Source of the DNA: CAYOHG01 sp964465125
GTDB taxonomy: Bacteria; Planctomycetota; Phycisphaerae; UBA1845; Fen-1342
Length of the DNA stretch: 64,000 bases
Assembly: GCA_964465125.1 (NCBI GenBank)
Contig: CAYXIO010000005.1
Location: forward strand, 1-64,000
Direction: 5' to 3'
The first letter of the stretch is position 1; every line of letters begins with the position of its first letter. The notes beneath the pieces are model-generated. The model was not told where the DNA came from. It searched no databases and saw nothing but the letters and a program-made list of their open reading frames with translations. Below are positions 1-8,481 of the stretch, piece by piece. The position numbers and the translations under genes were made by a program.

Positions 1-331
1 CCTCGCGCAGGCTGGTGGTGATGTTCTCGTCGATCAGCGTCTTGCACTTCTCGGCGATCTTGAAGGTCTGCATAAACTTCTTGGCCTGACTGCCCTCGCC
101 TCCACGGCGGCCCAGCAGGCTGAAGAAGAAGCGCCGCTGCGTGCCGTTGAGCATCTCGATGATCCGCTTGCGCTCGTTAAACTGCACGTTCGAGAGCGTG
201 CGCGAGGGGATGTCGACGAACGGGTCCTCGTGCTGGCCGACCAGCCCGATCACCTTCTGCGCGAGCTTTCCGATGCGGTCAGCGGCGGCGCCGCGATTGC
301 GACGCGACTTGCCGGCGGCTTTCCTGGCCAT
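1..331 (-). CDS. DNA topoisomerase VI subunit A (Spo11/TopVIA family), 3' part cut by window edge
   Basis: Partial gene: the start codon and about 110 N-terminal residues are inside, and the rest lies beyond position 1. Reading leftward from ATG at 331, the protein has a basic start (MARKAAGKSRRNRG), then SNVQFNERKRIIEML, a KKFMQTFKIAEKC segment and ITTSLRE. The order NVxFN, FMQT, then TTSLR is the N-terminal part of topoisomerase VI subunit A, the Spo11-related DNA-cleaving subunit; its catalytic tyrosine would follow just past the edge. A GGGAGGG Shine-Dalgarno (SD) sequence sits before the ATG. Topo VI relaxes and decatenates DNA together with an ATPase subunit B, which is not in this window. 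An SMC or other DNA-binding protein would not carry this motif order. Confidence 0.72.
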   Translation of the reverse strand, partial: MARKAAGKSRRNRGAAADRIGKLAQKVIGLVGQHEDPFVDIPSRTLSNVQFNERKRIIEMLNGTQRRFFFSLLGRRGGEGSQAKKFMQTFKIAEKCKTLIDENITTSLRE

Positions 332-444
332 GCCGTCCCTCCCTGGTGTGCGGCGGAAACCTCTACTTGCCGGCGATAAGAAAGCGACCCACCGGCGCAC
401 CGGCTCGGATTCTGAACGCGCATCCGCCGGCGGTCCAGCAACCC

Positions 445-463
445 GTGAATGAAAGTTATTCAC
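445..463. promoter_or_regulatory. Palindromic operator-like site GTGAAT-N7-ATTCAC
   Basis: GTGAAT (445-450) and ATTCAC (458-463) form a perfect inverted repeat around GAAAGTT, in the divergent gap between topo VI A and the DUF2339 gene. A near-identical site is at 29879-29897. The form resembles TGAATGA-type operators of TetR-family regulators such as Bacillus FadR; that comparison is inference. Confidence 0.4.
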
Positions 464-480
464 CGCGCCGCGGCTTTCCC

Positions 481-509
481 TTGACCAAACCTGTCGTAGG
501 ATTCAGATA
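481..509 (+). promoter_or_regulatory. Weak candidate promoter for the DUF2339 gene
   Basis: TTGACC (481-486) is a good -35 match; 17 nt later CAGATA (504-509) is a poor -10. It lies 18 nt right of the palindrome at 445-463. The start at 546 has no clear SD. Confidence 0.2.
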
Positions 510-545
510 GGAACACCGGCTTCAACACGCATTCGGGACTGGCGC

Positions 546-3272
546 ATGGAAGAGATCGCGTGTCTGCTGATTCCCGCCATCGCGGTTCCAGTCGTGGCCT
601 TGATCTATCTGTTCCAGGTCGGCCGACGGGTCGCCCGGCTCGAGCAGCAGGTCCGCACGCTGCGGAACCAGCAAGCCCACGTCCCGCCACTCCAAGCGCC
701 GCCGCCATTGCTCGAATCGTTGCGCGAAGCGCCTCCTGAAAGTGTTGCGGGAGCTTGCGCGCCGCACCTCTCGACGGCGCTGCCAATCTCCGCGGGCGAG
801 GCCGTCGTCGGCCGCATCTCGGAGACTCCGTCGGCCGCCAGCGATGCTGTACCGACGTTCGCTACCTCGACGACTGGCACGCAAGCCGCACCGCCTGACG
901 TGCACAGCGAGCCGGATCGCTCGGTTGAGAGCCAGGTCGGCGCGCGCCTCGCCGTCTGGCTCGGGGCCGCCGCCGTCGTGCTGGCGGTCGCGTTCTTCGT
1001 CAAGTACACGTTTGACGCGGGGCTGATTACTCCGGCCGCACGCGTGCTTCTCGGCGTCGTAGCGGGCGCAGCGCTGTGCATCGGCGGCGACCTCGTGCGG
1101 CGGTCCTACGCGGGGATCGCCCAGGGTCTCGTCGCGGCAGGCGTTTCGGCCGTGTACATCAGCACGCTGGCGGCCACCAACCTGTACCACTTCCTGAGTC
1201 CGACGGTCGGCTTCGCCGCGCTGGCGACGATCACCGCCGCTGCGATCGCGCTTTCGCTGCGGCATGGTCCGCTGGTGGCGATTTTCGCGTTCATCGGCGG
1301 CTTTGCCACGCCGGCGCTGATTGGCTCAACCGAGCCGCGCGTCGGTCCGCTGTTCGTGTACCTCGCGCTGTTGCAGGCCGGGCTGTTCATCGTGAGCCGG
1401 CAGCGCGGCCGGTGGCCGCTGGCGCTGCTGACGCCCGTCGCCGGTTGGGTGTGGGTCCTGGTCTGGACGCTTGGTGCGAACTTCACGCCCGCCGACAGCC
1501 ATGTGCTGGGGCCGTTCGTCCTGCTGTCGGTAGGCGGGCTGGTCTTCGCCGCACCGCGCGCCGGCACGGGCGGCGGGCCTTGGGCGAAGATTTGGCCCGC
1601 GCTGTACACCGTTTGCGCGGGGTCGGCTGGGTTGCCGCTGCTGCACCTCGTCGCGCAGAATGACTTTTCGTCGTTCGACTGGTCCATGCTGGCGCTGTTC
1701 AACGCCGGCGCGCTCGTGCTCGCTTCGCGCGACCTTCGTTTTCGGCACGTGGCGGGTCTCGTCGCCGCGCTGGCCGCGCTGGCACTTCTGAACTTTGCCG
1801 CGAAACTGACCGGCGACGCACAGGCGCGCTTTGCGTGGGTGACGCTTGCGTTCGGGCTGATCAACTCGCTCGGTCCGTTTCTCTTGCTGCGGTTCGCTTC
1901 CGCGCCGCTGCCGTCGGCGGCGCACGCAGGCGCCGGAGGCGTCGTCGCGCTGGCGATCGGGTACTGGGGCCTCGACGCGCCGCCCGCGGGAGTACCGTGG
2001 GGAGCGGTCGCGGGGCTGGTCGCCGCGGCCTATACGCTCAAGACCGGCTGGCTGCTGGGCCGCGCGAGTCGGTCGCCCGAATTCCGGCCGTGTGCCGGAG
2101 CACTGAGCGCCGCAGCCGCCGCGAGCCTCGCGCTCGCCGCGCCGATGGAGCTGGAGCGCGCCTGGATCGGCGTGGCCTGGGCGCTTCAGGCTCCGGCGTT
2201 TCTCGCCATCGCGCACCGCTTCGGCCTGCGCCCGCTTCGCTGGCTGGCGGGCGCAGTCGGCGCCCTCGCGATGATCTGGCTGCTGCGGCCGGCGGTCTGC
2301 CACTATCCGACCGGCGACGCGGTCGTCCTGAACTGGATCTCCTACGCCTATGGCGTGTCGGCGCTCGCGCTGGGGGCAGCGGCGTGGCTGGAGCGCCGAA
2401 CCGGCGAGTTTCGCGGCGCGACGTGCTACGAATCGGCGGCGCTGCTGCTGCTGTTCAACGGAGTCACCTTGAATGTCCGCCACGCCTTTCATCCGCACGA
2501 GCTTGCGGCGGCGACGCTCTCGCTCGCCGAGAGCGCTACGCACGTCGTCGCCTGGTTGTGCCTCGCAAACCTGCTGCTGGCCGCGACGCAGCGCTGGCCG
2601 CGCGCGACGCTGCTGAACGCCGGGCGACTGGTGACCGCCGCGGCGCTCGGGCTGGCGCTGCTCGCCCCGATGATCCTCCGAAACCCGTTGCTGTGGCGCG
2701 AGTCGGTCGGCGGCATTCGTCTGCTGAACTGGCTGCTGCTTTACTACGGCGCGCCCGCGGCGCTGCTGACTTTCGTCTCCTACGAATTCCGGCGCATCGC
2801 GCGGACATCGAGCGGCACGCACGCGGCGGCGCTTGGCAACCGGTCCGACGCTCGGATCGACGCACCGCTCACCGCGGCCGTCGCCCTGGCGCTGCTTTTC
2901 GTCCTCGTCACGCTGCAAGTGCGGCAGTGGTATTGCGGCGAATTCCTGACCGGCCCGATCGAGGCCAGCGCGGAGTGGTACACCTACTCGGCGGCGTGGG
3001 CGCTGCTCGGGCTGACGCTCGCGATCGCGGGGGCGCTGCGGCGCAGCGCGGCCCTGCGCTGGGGTTCGCTCGCGGTCATGCTGCTGGCCACGTTCAAAGT
3101 CTTCCTGCTCGACACCGCGCAACTGCGCGATCTGTACCGCGTCGCGTCGCTGCTCGGCCTTGGAGCGAGCCTGTTCACACTATCCTTCCTCTACCAGCGA
3201 TTCGTCTTCGCCCGAGCCCATCAGCCGGACGGCCGCGTACGGATGGCGCCGCAGGCGGAAGCCCGCACCTGA
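546..3272 (+). CDS. DUF2339 family polytopic membrane protein
   Basis: A 908-residue inner-membrane protein. A first membrane segment (about residues 5-23) leads into a short coiled coil rich in Arg, Glu and Gln (25-45), then a hydrophilic linker to about 125. From SQVGARLAVWLGAAAVVLA onward there is an almost continuous series of hydrophobic helices, well over twenty, to the end. This layout (single helix, coiled coil, then a block of more than 20 helices opening with a G..L..W.G..aL..a.a..fk y motif) is that of DUF2339, a family of unknown function. No catalytic motif is visible. It stands alone, diverging from topo VI A. Confidence 0.8.
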   Translation: MEEIACLLIPAIAVPVVALIYLFQVGRRVARLEQQVRTLRNQQAHVPPLQAPPPLLESLREAPPESVAGACAPHLSTALPISAGEAVVGRISETPSAASDAVPTFATSTTGTQAAPPDVHSEPDRSVESQVGARLAVWLGAAAVVLAVAFFVKYTFDAGLITPAARVLLGVVAGAALCIGGDLVRRSYAGIAQGLVAAGVSAVYISTLAATNLYHFLSPTVGFAALATITAAAIALSLRHGPLVAIFAFIGGFATPALIGSTEPRVGPLFVYLALLQAGLFIVSRQRGRWPLALLTPVAGWVWVLVWTLGANFTPADSHVLGPFVLLSVGGLVFAAPRAGTGGGPWAKIWPALYTVCAGSAGLPLLHLVAQNDFSSFDWSMLALFNAGALVLASRDLRFRHVAGLVAALAALALLNFAAKLTGDAQARFAWVTLAFGLINSLGPFLLLRFASAPLPSAAHAGAGGVVALAIGYWGLDAPPAGVPWGAVAGLVAAAYTLKTGWLLGRASRSPEFRPCAGALSAAAAASLALAAPMELERAWIGVAWALQAPAFLAIAHRFGLRPLRWLAGAVGALAMIWLLRPAVCHYPTGDAVVLNWISYAYGVSALALGAAAWLERRTGEFRGATCYESAALLLLFNGVTLNVRHAFHPHELAAATLSLAESATHVVAWLCLANLLLAATQRWPRATLLNAGRLVTAAALGLALLAPMILRNPLLWRESVGGIRLLNWLLLYYGAPAALLTFVSYEFRRIARTSSGTHAAALGNRSDARIDAPLTAAVALALLFVLVTLQVRQWYCGEFLTGPIEASAEWYTYSAAWALLGLTLAIAGALRRSAALRWGSLAVMLLATFKVFLLDTAQLRDLYRVASLLGLGASLFTLSFLYQRFVFARAHQPDGRVRMAPQAEART

Positions 3273-3462
3273 TCCGCCGGCGGCCCGCCGGTCGCCGCGC
3301 GAAGACCGTGCACGGCCCGCCGATCTCGCCCTGCCAACCGGCCCCGTCCTCACGCGCTCGAAAACGCCGCCTCGGCCGCGCCCGCTCCGCGACGCTGCGC
3401 TATAGTACCGTGCTCGAGCGTCCGAGACGGGCCGATCGCCGCGGTTTGAGTGGAGAGACGGA

Positions 3463-4686
3463 ATGCCTTTGCGTGCGATCCAACGGTTCCTGCAACTTGA
3501 ATCGGCCAGCGGAATCCTGCTGGTCGCCTTCGCCGCCCTCGCGATGACCGTCGCCAACCTACCCTGGACAGCCGATGCGTATCACCATCTGCTGGAGATT
3601 CCGATCGAGGTGCGGCTGGGCGACCTGATACTCGAGAAGAACTTCCTGCACCTGGTCAACGACGGTCTGATGGCGATCTTCTTCCTGCTCGTTGCGCTGG
3701 AGATCAAGCGCGAGGTGCTGGAAGGCGAACTATCCAGCGTCGGGCAGATGATGCTGCCGGGTATCGCGGCGCTGGGCGGCGTGATCGCCCCGGGCGGGAT
3801 CTACGCGCTGTTCAATTACGCGAGCGCCGTCGACATGCGCGGCTGGGCGATTCCGACGGCGACCGACATCGCCTTCTCGCTGGGCGTGTTGATGCTGCTC
3901 GGGAGGCGCGTCCCGCTTTCGCTGAAGGTCTTTCTGACGACGCTGGCGGTAGCCGACGACCTGGCCGCGATCGTCATCATCGCAGTTGCGTACACCGACC
4001 ACCTCTCGCTGACGTCGCTGCTGCTGGCGATGGTCGCTCTGGCCGTGCTGGTGGCGCTCAACCGGGCGGGCGTGGCGCGGGCCGCGCCCTATTTCGTCGT
4101 CGGCGCGTTCCTGTGGCTGTTCGTGCTCGAATCCGGAGTGCACGCGACCCTCGCCGGCGTAGCGCTCGGCTTCACGATCCCGATGACCACGGCGCGCGGC
4201 GAGACGAAGCCCCTCCTGCGACACATCGAGCACCGCCTGCATCCCTGGGTGGCGTACGGAATCCTGCCGCTGTTCAGCTTCTGCAACGCGGGCGTCAGCT
4301 TTACGAATATCGAGCCTGCCGCGCTGGTCGGACCGATCGCGCTGGGCATCGCCACCGGGCTGATCGTCGGAAAGCCGGTCGGAATCACCCTCGCCACCTG
4401 TCTGACCATCGCGCTGAAGCTCGCCCCGAAGCCCCGCGGCGCGACCTGGGGAGCCGTCGCCGGCGTCGCCTGCCTCGGCGGCATCGGCTTCACCATGAGC
4501 CTGTTCATCGGGCAGCTTGCTTTCGAAGGGCAGTCGATCGACCACGCGGTTGCGACGCGCGTCGGCGTGCTCGGCGGCTCGCTCGTGTCGGCGCTCATCG
4601 GCTTGACCGTGCTGCACCTGACGCTGCCGGCGGCGCCGGCAGCAACGGCGGCAACGGAGGAAGCGTCGAACGACCATTCGGTCTGA
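3463..4686 (+). CDS. nhaA: Na+/H+ antiporter NhaA
   Basis: A 407-residue polytopic protein that would exchange external protons for internal sodium, regulating internal pH and Na+. It starts with the NhaA-type amphipathic N-terminus (AIQRFLQLESASGILL), carries the NhaA signature WAIPTATDIAFSLG, and has the paired aspartates in TLAVADDLAAI (near residue 165) that bind Na+/H+ in the E. coli enzyme. Length is close to E. coli NhaA (388). GGAGAG lies 7 nt before the ATG. It is monocistronic and convergent with the sulfide-oxidation operon. Confidence 0.95.
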   Translation: MPLRAIQRFLQLESASGILLVAFAALAMTVANLPWTADAYHHLLEIPIEVRLGDLILEKNFLHLVNDGLMAIFFLLVALEIKREVLEGELSSVGQMMLPGIAALGGVIAPGGIYALFNYASAVDMRGWAIPTATDIAFSLGVLMLLGRRVPLSLKVFLTTLAVADDLAAIVIIAVAYTDHLSLTSLLLAMVALAVLVALNRAGVARAAPYFVVGAFLWLFVLESGVHATLAGVALGFTIPMTTARGETKPLLRHIEHRLHPWVAYGILPLFSFCNAGVSFTNIEPAALVGPIALGIATGLIVGKPVGITLATCLTIALKLAPKPRGATWGAVAGVACLGGIGFTMSLFIGQLAFEGQSIDHAVATRVGVLGGSLVSALIGLTVLHLTLPAAPAATAATEEASNDHSV

Positions 4687-4783
4687 CGGCGCGATCGAGC
4701 GGGGTAGCGCAAGCGTCGCGGTAGACCCGCAAGCAGGGCCAGACAGCCGAGTGCGGTCGCGCCGGTGGTGCGCGGCGGCCGCG

Positions 4784-5977
4784 CTACAGGTTGCCCTTCA
4801 TCATCCCGTGCCAGTACATCCGCGGCAGCCCGTAAGCCTTCAGCGCGTACATGCTGTAGCGCTCCTGCCCCTGGTCGAACGGGAACGTCTCCTTCGGTGT
4901 CTTGCTGTAGTCGAACTCCGCCAGGATCAGCTTGCCGTAGCCGGTCACCAGCGGACAGGAGGTGTAGCCGTCGTACTTTGCTTCGGCCGCCTGTCCGCGC
5001 ATCCCCGCCAGCAGGTTCTCGACCAGCACGGGCACCTGCTTGCGGATCGCCGCCCCGGTCTTCGAGGTCGGCAGGCTGCTGCAATCGCCCAGCGAGAAGA
5101 CGTTCGGACAGCGCAAGTGCCGCAGCGTCGCGTTGTCCACGTCCACCCAGCCGTCCGCGTTGCCCAGCCCGCACTGACGGATGACGTCCGGCGCGCTCAT
5201 CGGCGGCGTGACGTGGATCATGTCATAGCGGATCACGACTTTTTCGCCGCCGCCGACCCGCTCGAAGTGCGCCTCACGCTTGCCCGCGTCGAGCGCCGTC
5301 AGATTGTGCAGGAACTTCCGCGTGATATTGCGCGAATCACAGACGCGCATCAGCGCGTCGGCGTACTTCTTCACCGCGAAGATCACGTCCTTGCCGCTGG
5401 CGAAGATCACCTCGGTCTTGTCGCGCACGCCGCTGCGGCGGAAGTGGTCCTCGGCCAGGTAGGCGATCTTCTGCGGCGCGCCGCCGCACTTCACGCCCGT
5501 GATCGGCTCGGTGAACACGGCGGTGCCGCCGCGGAGATTGCGGATGTTCTCCCAGGTGGTTGCGACGGAGTCGTAGGAGTAGTTGCTGGACACGCCGGTG
5601 TTGGGCTTGCCCAGCGCTTCGCGCAGTCCGGTGATCTTGTCCCAGTTGATCTGAATGCCCAGTGCAATGACGAGGTAGTCGTAGGTCAGCGTATCGCCGC
5701 CGCTGAGACGCACCTGGTTCTGCTCGGGCATGAACGCCACCGCCGCGTCACGAATCCACGTTGCCCCGCTGGGAATCAGCTCGGCTTCGTTGCGCTGCGA
5801 CTGCTCGCGCGGAAACACGCCGCCGCCGACGAGCGTCCAGAGCGGCTGGTAGTAGTGCTTGTCGGACGGCTCGAGGATGCCGACCTGGGGCGCGTTGGGC
5901 TCCTTGAGCAGCCGGGCCGCGACCGAGATACCGCCGGTGCCGCCGCCGACGATCAGAACCGAGAAGTGCTTGCTCAT
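4784..5977 (-). CDS. sqr: Sulfide:quinone oxidoreductase (FAD-dependent, SQOR-like type)
   Basis: A 397-residue flavoprotein that would oxidise sulfide and pass electrons to quinone at the membrane face. The FAD-binding VGGGTGGISVAARL motif is at the N-terminus, with a second dinucleotide-binding region (YDYLVIALGIQ) near 100. Candidate redox cysteines lie in GVKCGGAPQKIAYL (about 160) and TSCPLVTGYGKL (about 340), the layout of the group that includes mitochondrial SQOR. Its ATG overlaps the stop of the upstream DUF1641 gene (ATGA at 5974-5977). Co-location with a persulfide-dioxygenase-like gene supports sulfide oxidation over a generic NADH dehydrogenase. Confidence 0.85.
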   Translation of the reverse strand: MSKHFSVLIVGGGTGGISVAARLLKEPNAPQVGILEPSDKHYYQPLWTLVGGGVFPREQSQRNEAELIPSGATWIRDAAVAFMPEQNQVRLSGGDTLTYDYLVIALGIQINWDKITGLREALGKPNTGVSSNYSYDSVATTWENIRNLRGGTAVFTEPITGVKCGGAPQKIAYLAEDHFRRSGVRDKTEVIFASGKDVIFAVKKYADALMRVCDSRNITRKFLHNLTALDAGKREAHFERVGGGEKVVIRYDMIHVTPPMSAPDVIRQCGLGNADGWVDVDNATLRHLRCPNVFSLGDCSSLPTSKTGAAIRKQVPVLVENLLAGMRGQAAEAKYDGYTSCPLVTGYGKLILAEFDYSKTPKETFPFDQGQERYSMYALKAYGLPRMYWHGMMKGNL

Positions 5978-6726
5978 CGATCGGTCCTCCGCTCGCAGGG
6001 GGTTTCGGTCCGAAGCGGCTGTGCCACGGTCGCGCCGAACGTTCGGCCGACCTGCACCAGGAATCCCAGCGCCTGCTGCACCGCCGGTTCGCGCAGCGCA
6101 CCGAGCAGGCCGAACAGCCCGATCCGGCGCGGCGCCGAACCGCGCGCTTCCGCCAGCGCACAGCCGGCGTCGCCGACCGTCCGCAGCGCGGCGGGATGCA
6201 GCACGTCCGAGTCGAGAAACTCCGTCAGCCGATCGATCTCGCGATCACCGAGCGACAGCGCCAGGCGCAGCGCGGCGCGCCATGCGTGTCGAATGCCGCG
6301 ATCGAAGTCGATGCCCGCATCGGCCGTCCGGCGGGCCTCCTCGTCCAGGGTATCCACGAGCGTCGCGACCCACCCGGGGAAATCGCGCGTGAGCTCGACC
6401 AGTCGGGTCAGTGCGTCGAGCGTCGCCGGGCGCGTGAGCGCCTCGAGCAGGTGCAGGGCGCGCCGCGCGCGGTCGTCCACGTCGACGCCTCGCGAAGCCA
6501 ACCGCCGCTGCGCGTCATCCACCGTGTCCGTGAACGTCGCCAGCCACCCGGCGACGGACTCCCCTCGCGGCAGCAGGCCACCGGCCGGCAGCCGCGACTC
6601 GATCGCTCTCAGCCGCGCGTCGATCGCGTCGAGCCGATCGAGAAGCTGCCGCGCGAGCCCATCGCCGGCCGCCGCAGGCTCGCCGCCGGCGCCCGTCCCG
6701 GCCCGGATTGCCTTCGAATGGTCCAT
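5974..6726 (-). CDS. DUF1641 domain protein, probable partner of Sqr
   Basis: A 250-residue soluble, Arg/Leu/Asp-rich helical protein. The C-terminal part, GLFGLLGALREPAVQQALGF followed by LVQVGRTFG, is the DUF1641 signature. The family has no known enzyme activity but often sits beside sulfide:quinone oxidoreductase or formate-dehydrogenase-like genes. The reading frame is open upstream to 6792, but ATG at 6726 (MDHSKAIRAG) is preferred because the upstream part would run back into the preceding gene. Stop and sqr start overlap, so the two proteins are probably made together. Confidence 0.7.
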   Translation of the reverse strand: MDHSKAIRAGTGAGGEPAAAGDGLARQLLDRLDAIDARLRAIESRLPAGGLLPRGESVAGWLATFTDTVDDAQRRLASRGVDVDDRARRALHLLEALTRPATLDALTRLVELTRDFPGWVATLVDTLDEEARRTADAGIDFDRGIRHAWRAALRLALSLGDREIDRLTEFLDSDVLHPAALRTVGDAGCALAEARGSAPRRIGLFGLLGALREPAVQQALGFLVQVGRTFGATVAQPLRTETPCERRTDR

Positions 6727-6763
6727 ACGCGAGCTCCCGACCTTTCCGGCGCCGCCGCGCCCG

Positions 6764-8245
6764 TCAGCCGCCCCCGCACGAGCCGCCGGCACAGCATCCG
6801 CCGTCCGCGCAGCATTCCGTTTGCACTCCGCCGCCCGACGCCACCCAGGCCAGGTATCCGCCGATCACGTTGGTGACGGTGTATCCGTGACGCTGAAGCA
6901 GCGCTGTCGCGTAGGCCGAGCGCACGCCCGAGCGGCAGTGCACGATCACCGAACGGTCGCGCGGAATCTCGGCGAGGCGATCCAGCAGCCGCGTGTGTGC
7001 GATGTTCACGGTGCCGGCGATGCGGCCGGCGACGTGCTCGCTGGCGCGCCGCGCGTCCAGCACGAACGCGTCGCCATCCTTCAGGCGCCGCGCCAGCACC
7101 GAGACATCCATCTCCGCGGAAGCCTCCATCCGTTCGCGCTTGACGCGGGCCAGCTCCTGCGGCGTCGCAAACCCCGCCACGCGATCCAGCCCGATGCGAA
7201 CGCAGCATCGCACCGCGTCGGTGACGCGCGCGGGATCGATGATGAGGTAGATCACCTCGTCCGGCTTGACGTACGAGCCGGAGACCTCGGTGAACGCGGC
7301 GGTCAGCGGCGCGAACAGCGCGCCGCGCAGATGCCCGCTCTTGAATTCGGCCCACGGGCGCGTGTCGAGGATGGCCACCTTCGTGCCGTCGAGCGCTTCG
7401 AGCTCTTCGGCGCGCAGCGCGCGCGGCTGCGGCAGTTCGCCGAGCACCGCCGGGCCGTCGCGGTTCTCGACCTTCATGCGGCCGAAGTAGAGCGGCGGTT
7501 CGGGCTGACCTTCGAGCACGTAGCGCACGAACTCCGCTTCGTTGCCGGCGAGCTTCAACGCCGGGTTGAAGCGCCGCTCGTAGCCGACGGTCGATTGCGG
7601 CACGGCGCCGAGCGCCTTGCCGCAGGCGCTGCCGGCGCCGTGGGCCGGCCAGACCTGGAGGAAGTCCGGCAGCTCGTGGAAACGCCGGGCCGACGCCGCC
7701 AGCGCCCGCGCACATTGCTCCTTGACGTTTTTGAAGCCGGCGGCGGTTTCGAGCAGGTCGGGCCGGCCGACGTCGCCGACGAAGACGAAATCGCCGGTGG
7801 CGATGCCGATCGGCTCGCTAGCGCCGCCGCCGCGGTCGGTCACGAGAAGGCAGATGTGCTCGGGAGTGTGTCCGGGCGTATGCAGCACGCGGAAGTCGAT
7901 GTTCCCGATCGAGAAGTTGTCGCCGTCGCGCACCAGCCGGTGGTCGTATTGGCCGCCGCCGCGCTTCTGATCGAGCCAGCGGTACTTCCAATCGGCGTCG
8001 CCGGCGTCGGAGAGATACAGGCGGGCGCCGCAGCGCTCGGCCAGCTCGCGCGACCCGGAAAGAAAATCGGCATGAATGTGCGTCTCGGTGATGGCGGTGA
8101 TGCGGAGCCCCTCCGCCTGCGCAGCATTCAGGTAGCGGTCGACGTCGCGCTCCGGGTCGATGAGGATCGCCTCGCCGGTCTTCTGGCAGCCGATCAGCCA
8201 GGCGGCCTGGGCCAGCTTGTCGTCGTAGAGCATGCGCAAGAGCAT
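6764..8245 (-). CDS. MBL-fold hydrolase with two rhodanese domains (persulfide dioxygenase-like) and a Cys-rich tail
   Basis: A 493-residue protein. Residues 1-240 are a metallo-beta-lactamase fold of the ETHE1 type, with metal-ligand motif THIHADF, HTPGHTPEH and GDFVFVGDVGRPDLL. Two rhodanese domains follow. The first (about 270-360) has lost the active-site Cys loop (LIIDPARV); the second (about 375-470) keeps CRSGVRS. The last 16 residues contain five cysteines (TECCADGGCCAGGSC). The family oxidises glutathione persulfide to sulfite and moves sulfane sulfur. It is first in the operon (SD GGAGA before ATG 8245), so sulfide oxidised by Sqr can be processed here. Confidence 0.82.
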   Translation of the reverse strand: MLLRMLYDDKLAQAAWLIGCQKTGEAILIDPERDVDRYLNAAQAEGLRITAITETHIHADFLSGSRELAERCGARLYLSDAGDADWKYRWLDQKRGGGQYDHRLVRDGDNFSIGNIDFRVLHTPGHTPEHICLLVTDRGGGASEPIGIATGDFVFVGDVGRPDLLETAAGFKNVKEQCARALAASARRFHELPDFLQVWPAHGAGSACGKALGAVPQSTVGYERRFNPALKLAGNEAEFVRYVLEGQPEPPLYFGRMKVENRDGPAVLGELPQPRALRAEELEALDGTKVAILDTRPWAEFKSGHLRGALFAPLTAAFTEVSGSYVKPDEVIYLIIDPARVTDAVRCCVRIGLDRVAGFATPQELARVKRERMEASAEMDVSVLARRLKDGDAFVLDARRASEHVAGRIAGTVNIAHTRLLDRLAEIPRDRSVIVHCRSGVRSAYATALLQRHGYTVTNVIGGYLAWVASGGGVQTECCADGGCCAGGSCGGG

Positions 8246-8481
8246 CTGGGTCTCCGCACCTGAGACAATACCTTCTGCGCCGCCAGACTCGCCCGATGAA
8301 CGCGACGCATGATAGCCGACCGCGCCGGCGCGGCTACAGAAAAATCGCCCGCGCGCCAGACCCCATCCGCCCGGCCCCTCCCGAAATCGCCCTCCGTGCT
8401 CGACGACGCAAAGCAGCAGACGAATTCATCGCATATCATCCAGATTACGACCGGCGTCGAGGCCGGCAGACCGAGGCGGAC

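Noticed and set aside
4751..8263. A 1170-codon open frame on the plus strand
   Set aside because: Antisense to sqr, the DUF1641 gene and the MBL-rhodanese gene, all with clear family motifs. It is Arg/Ala/Val-rich with no motif and is a by-product of high third-position GC.
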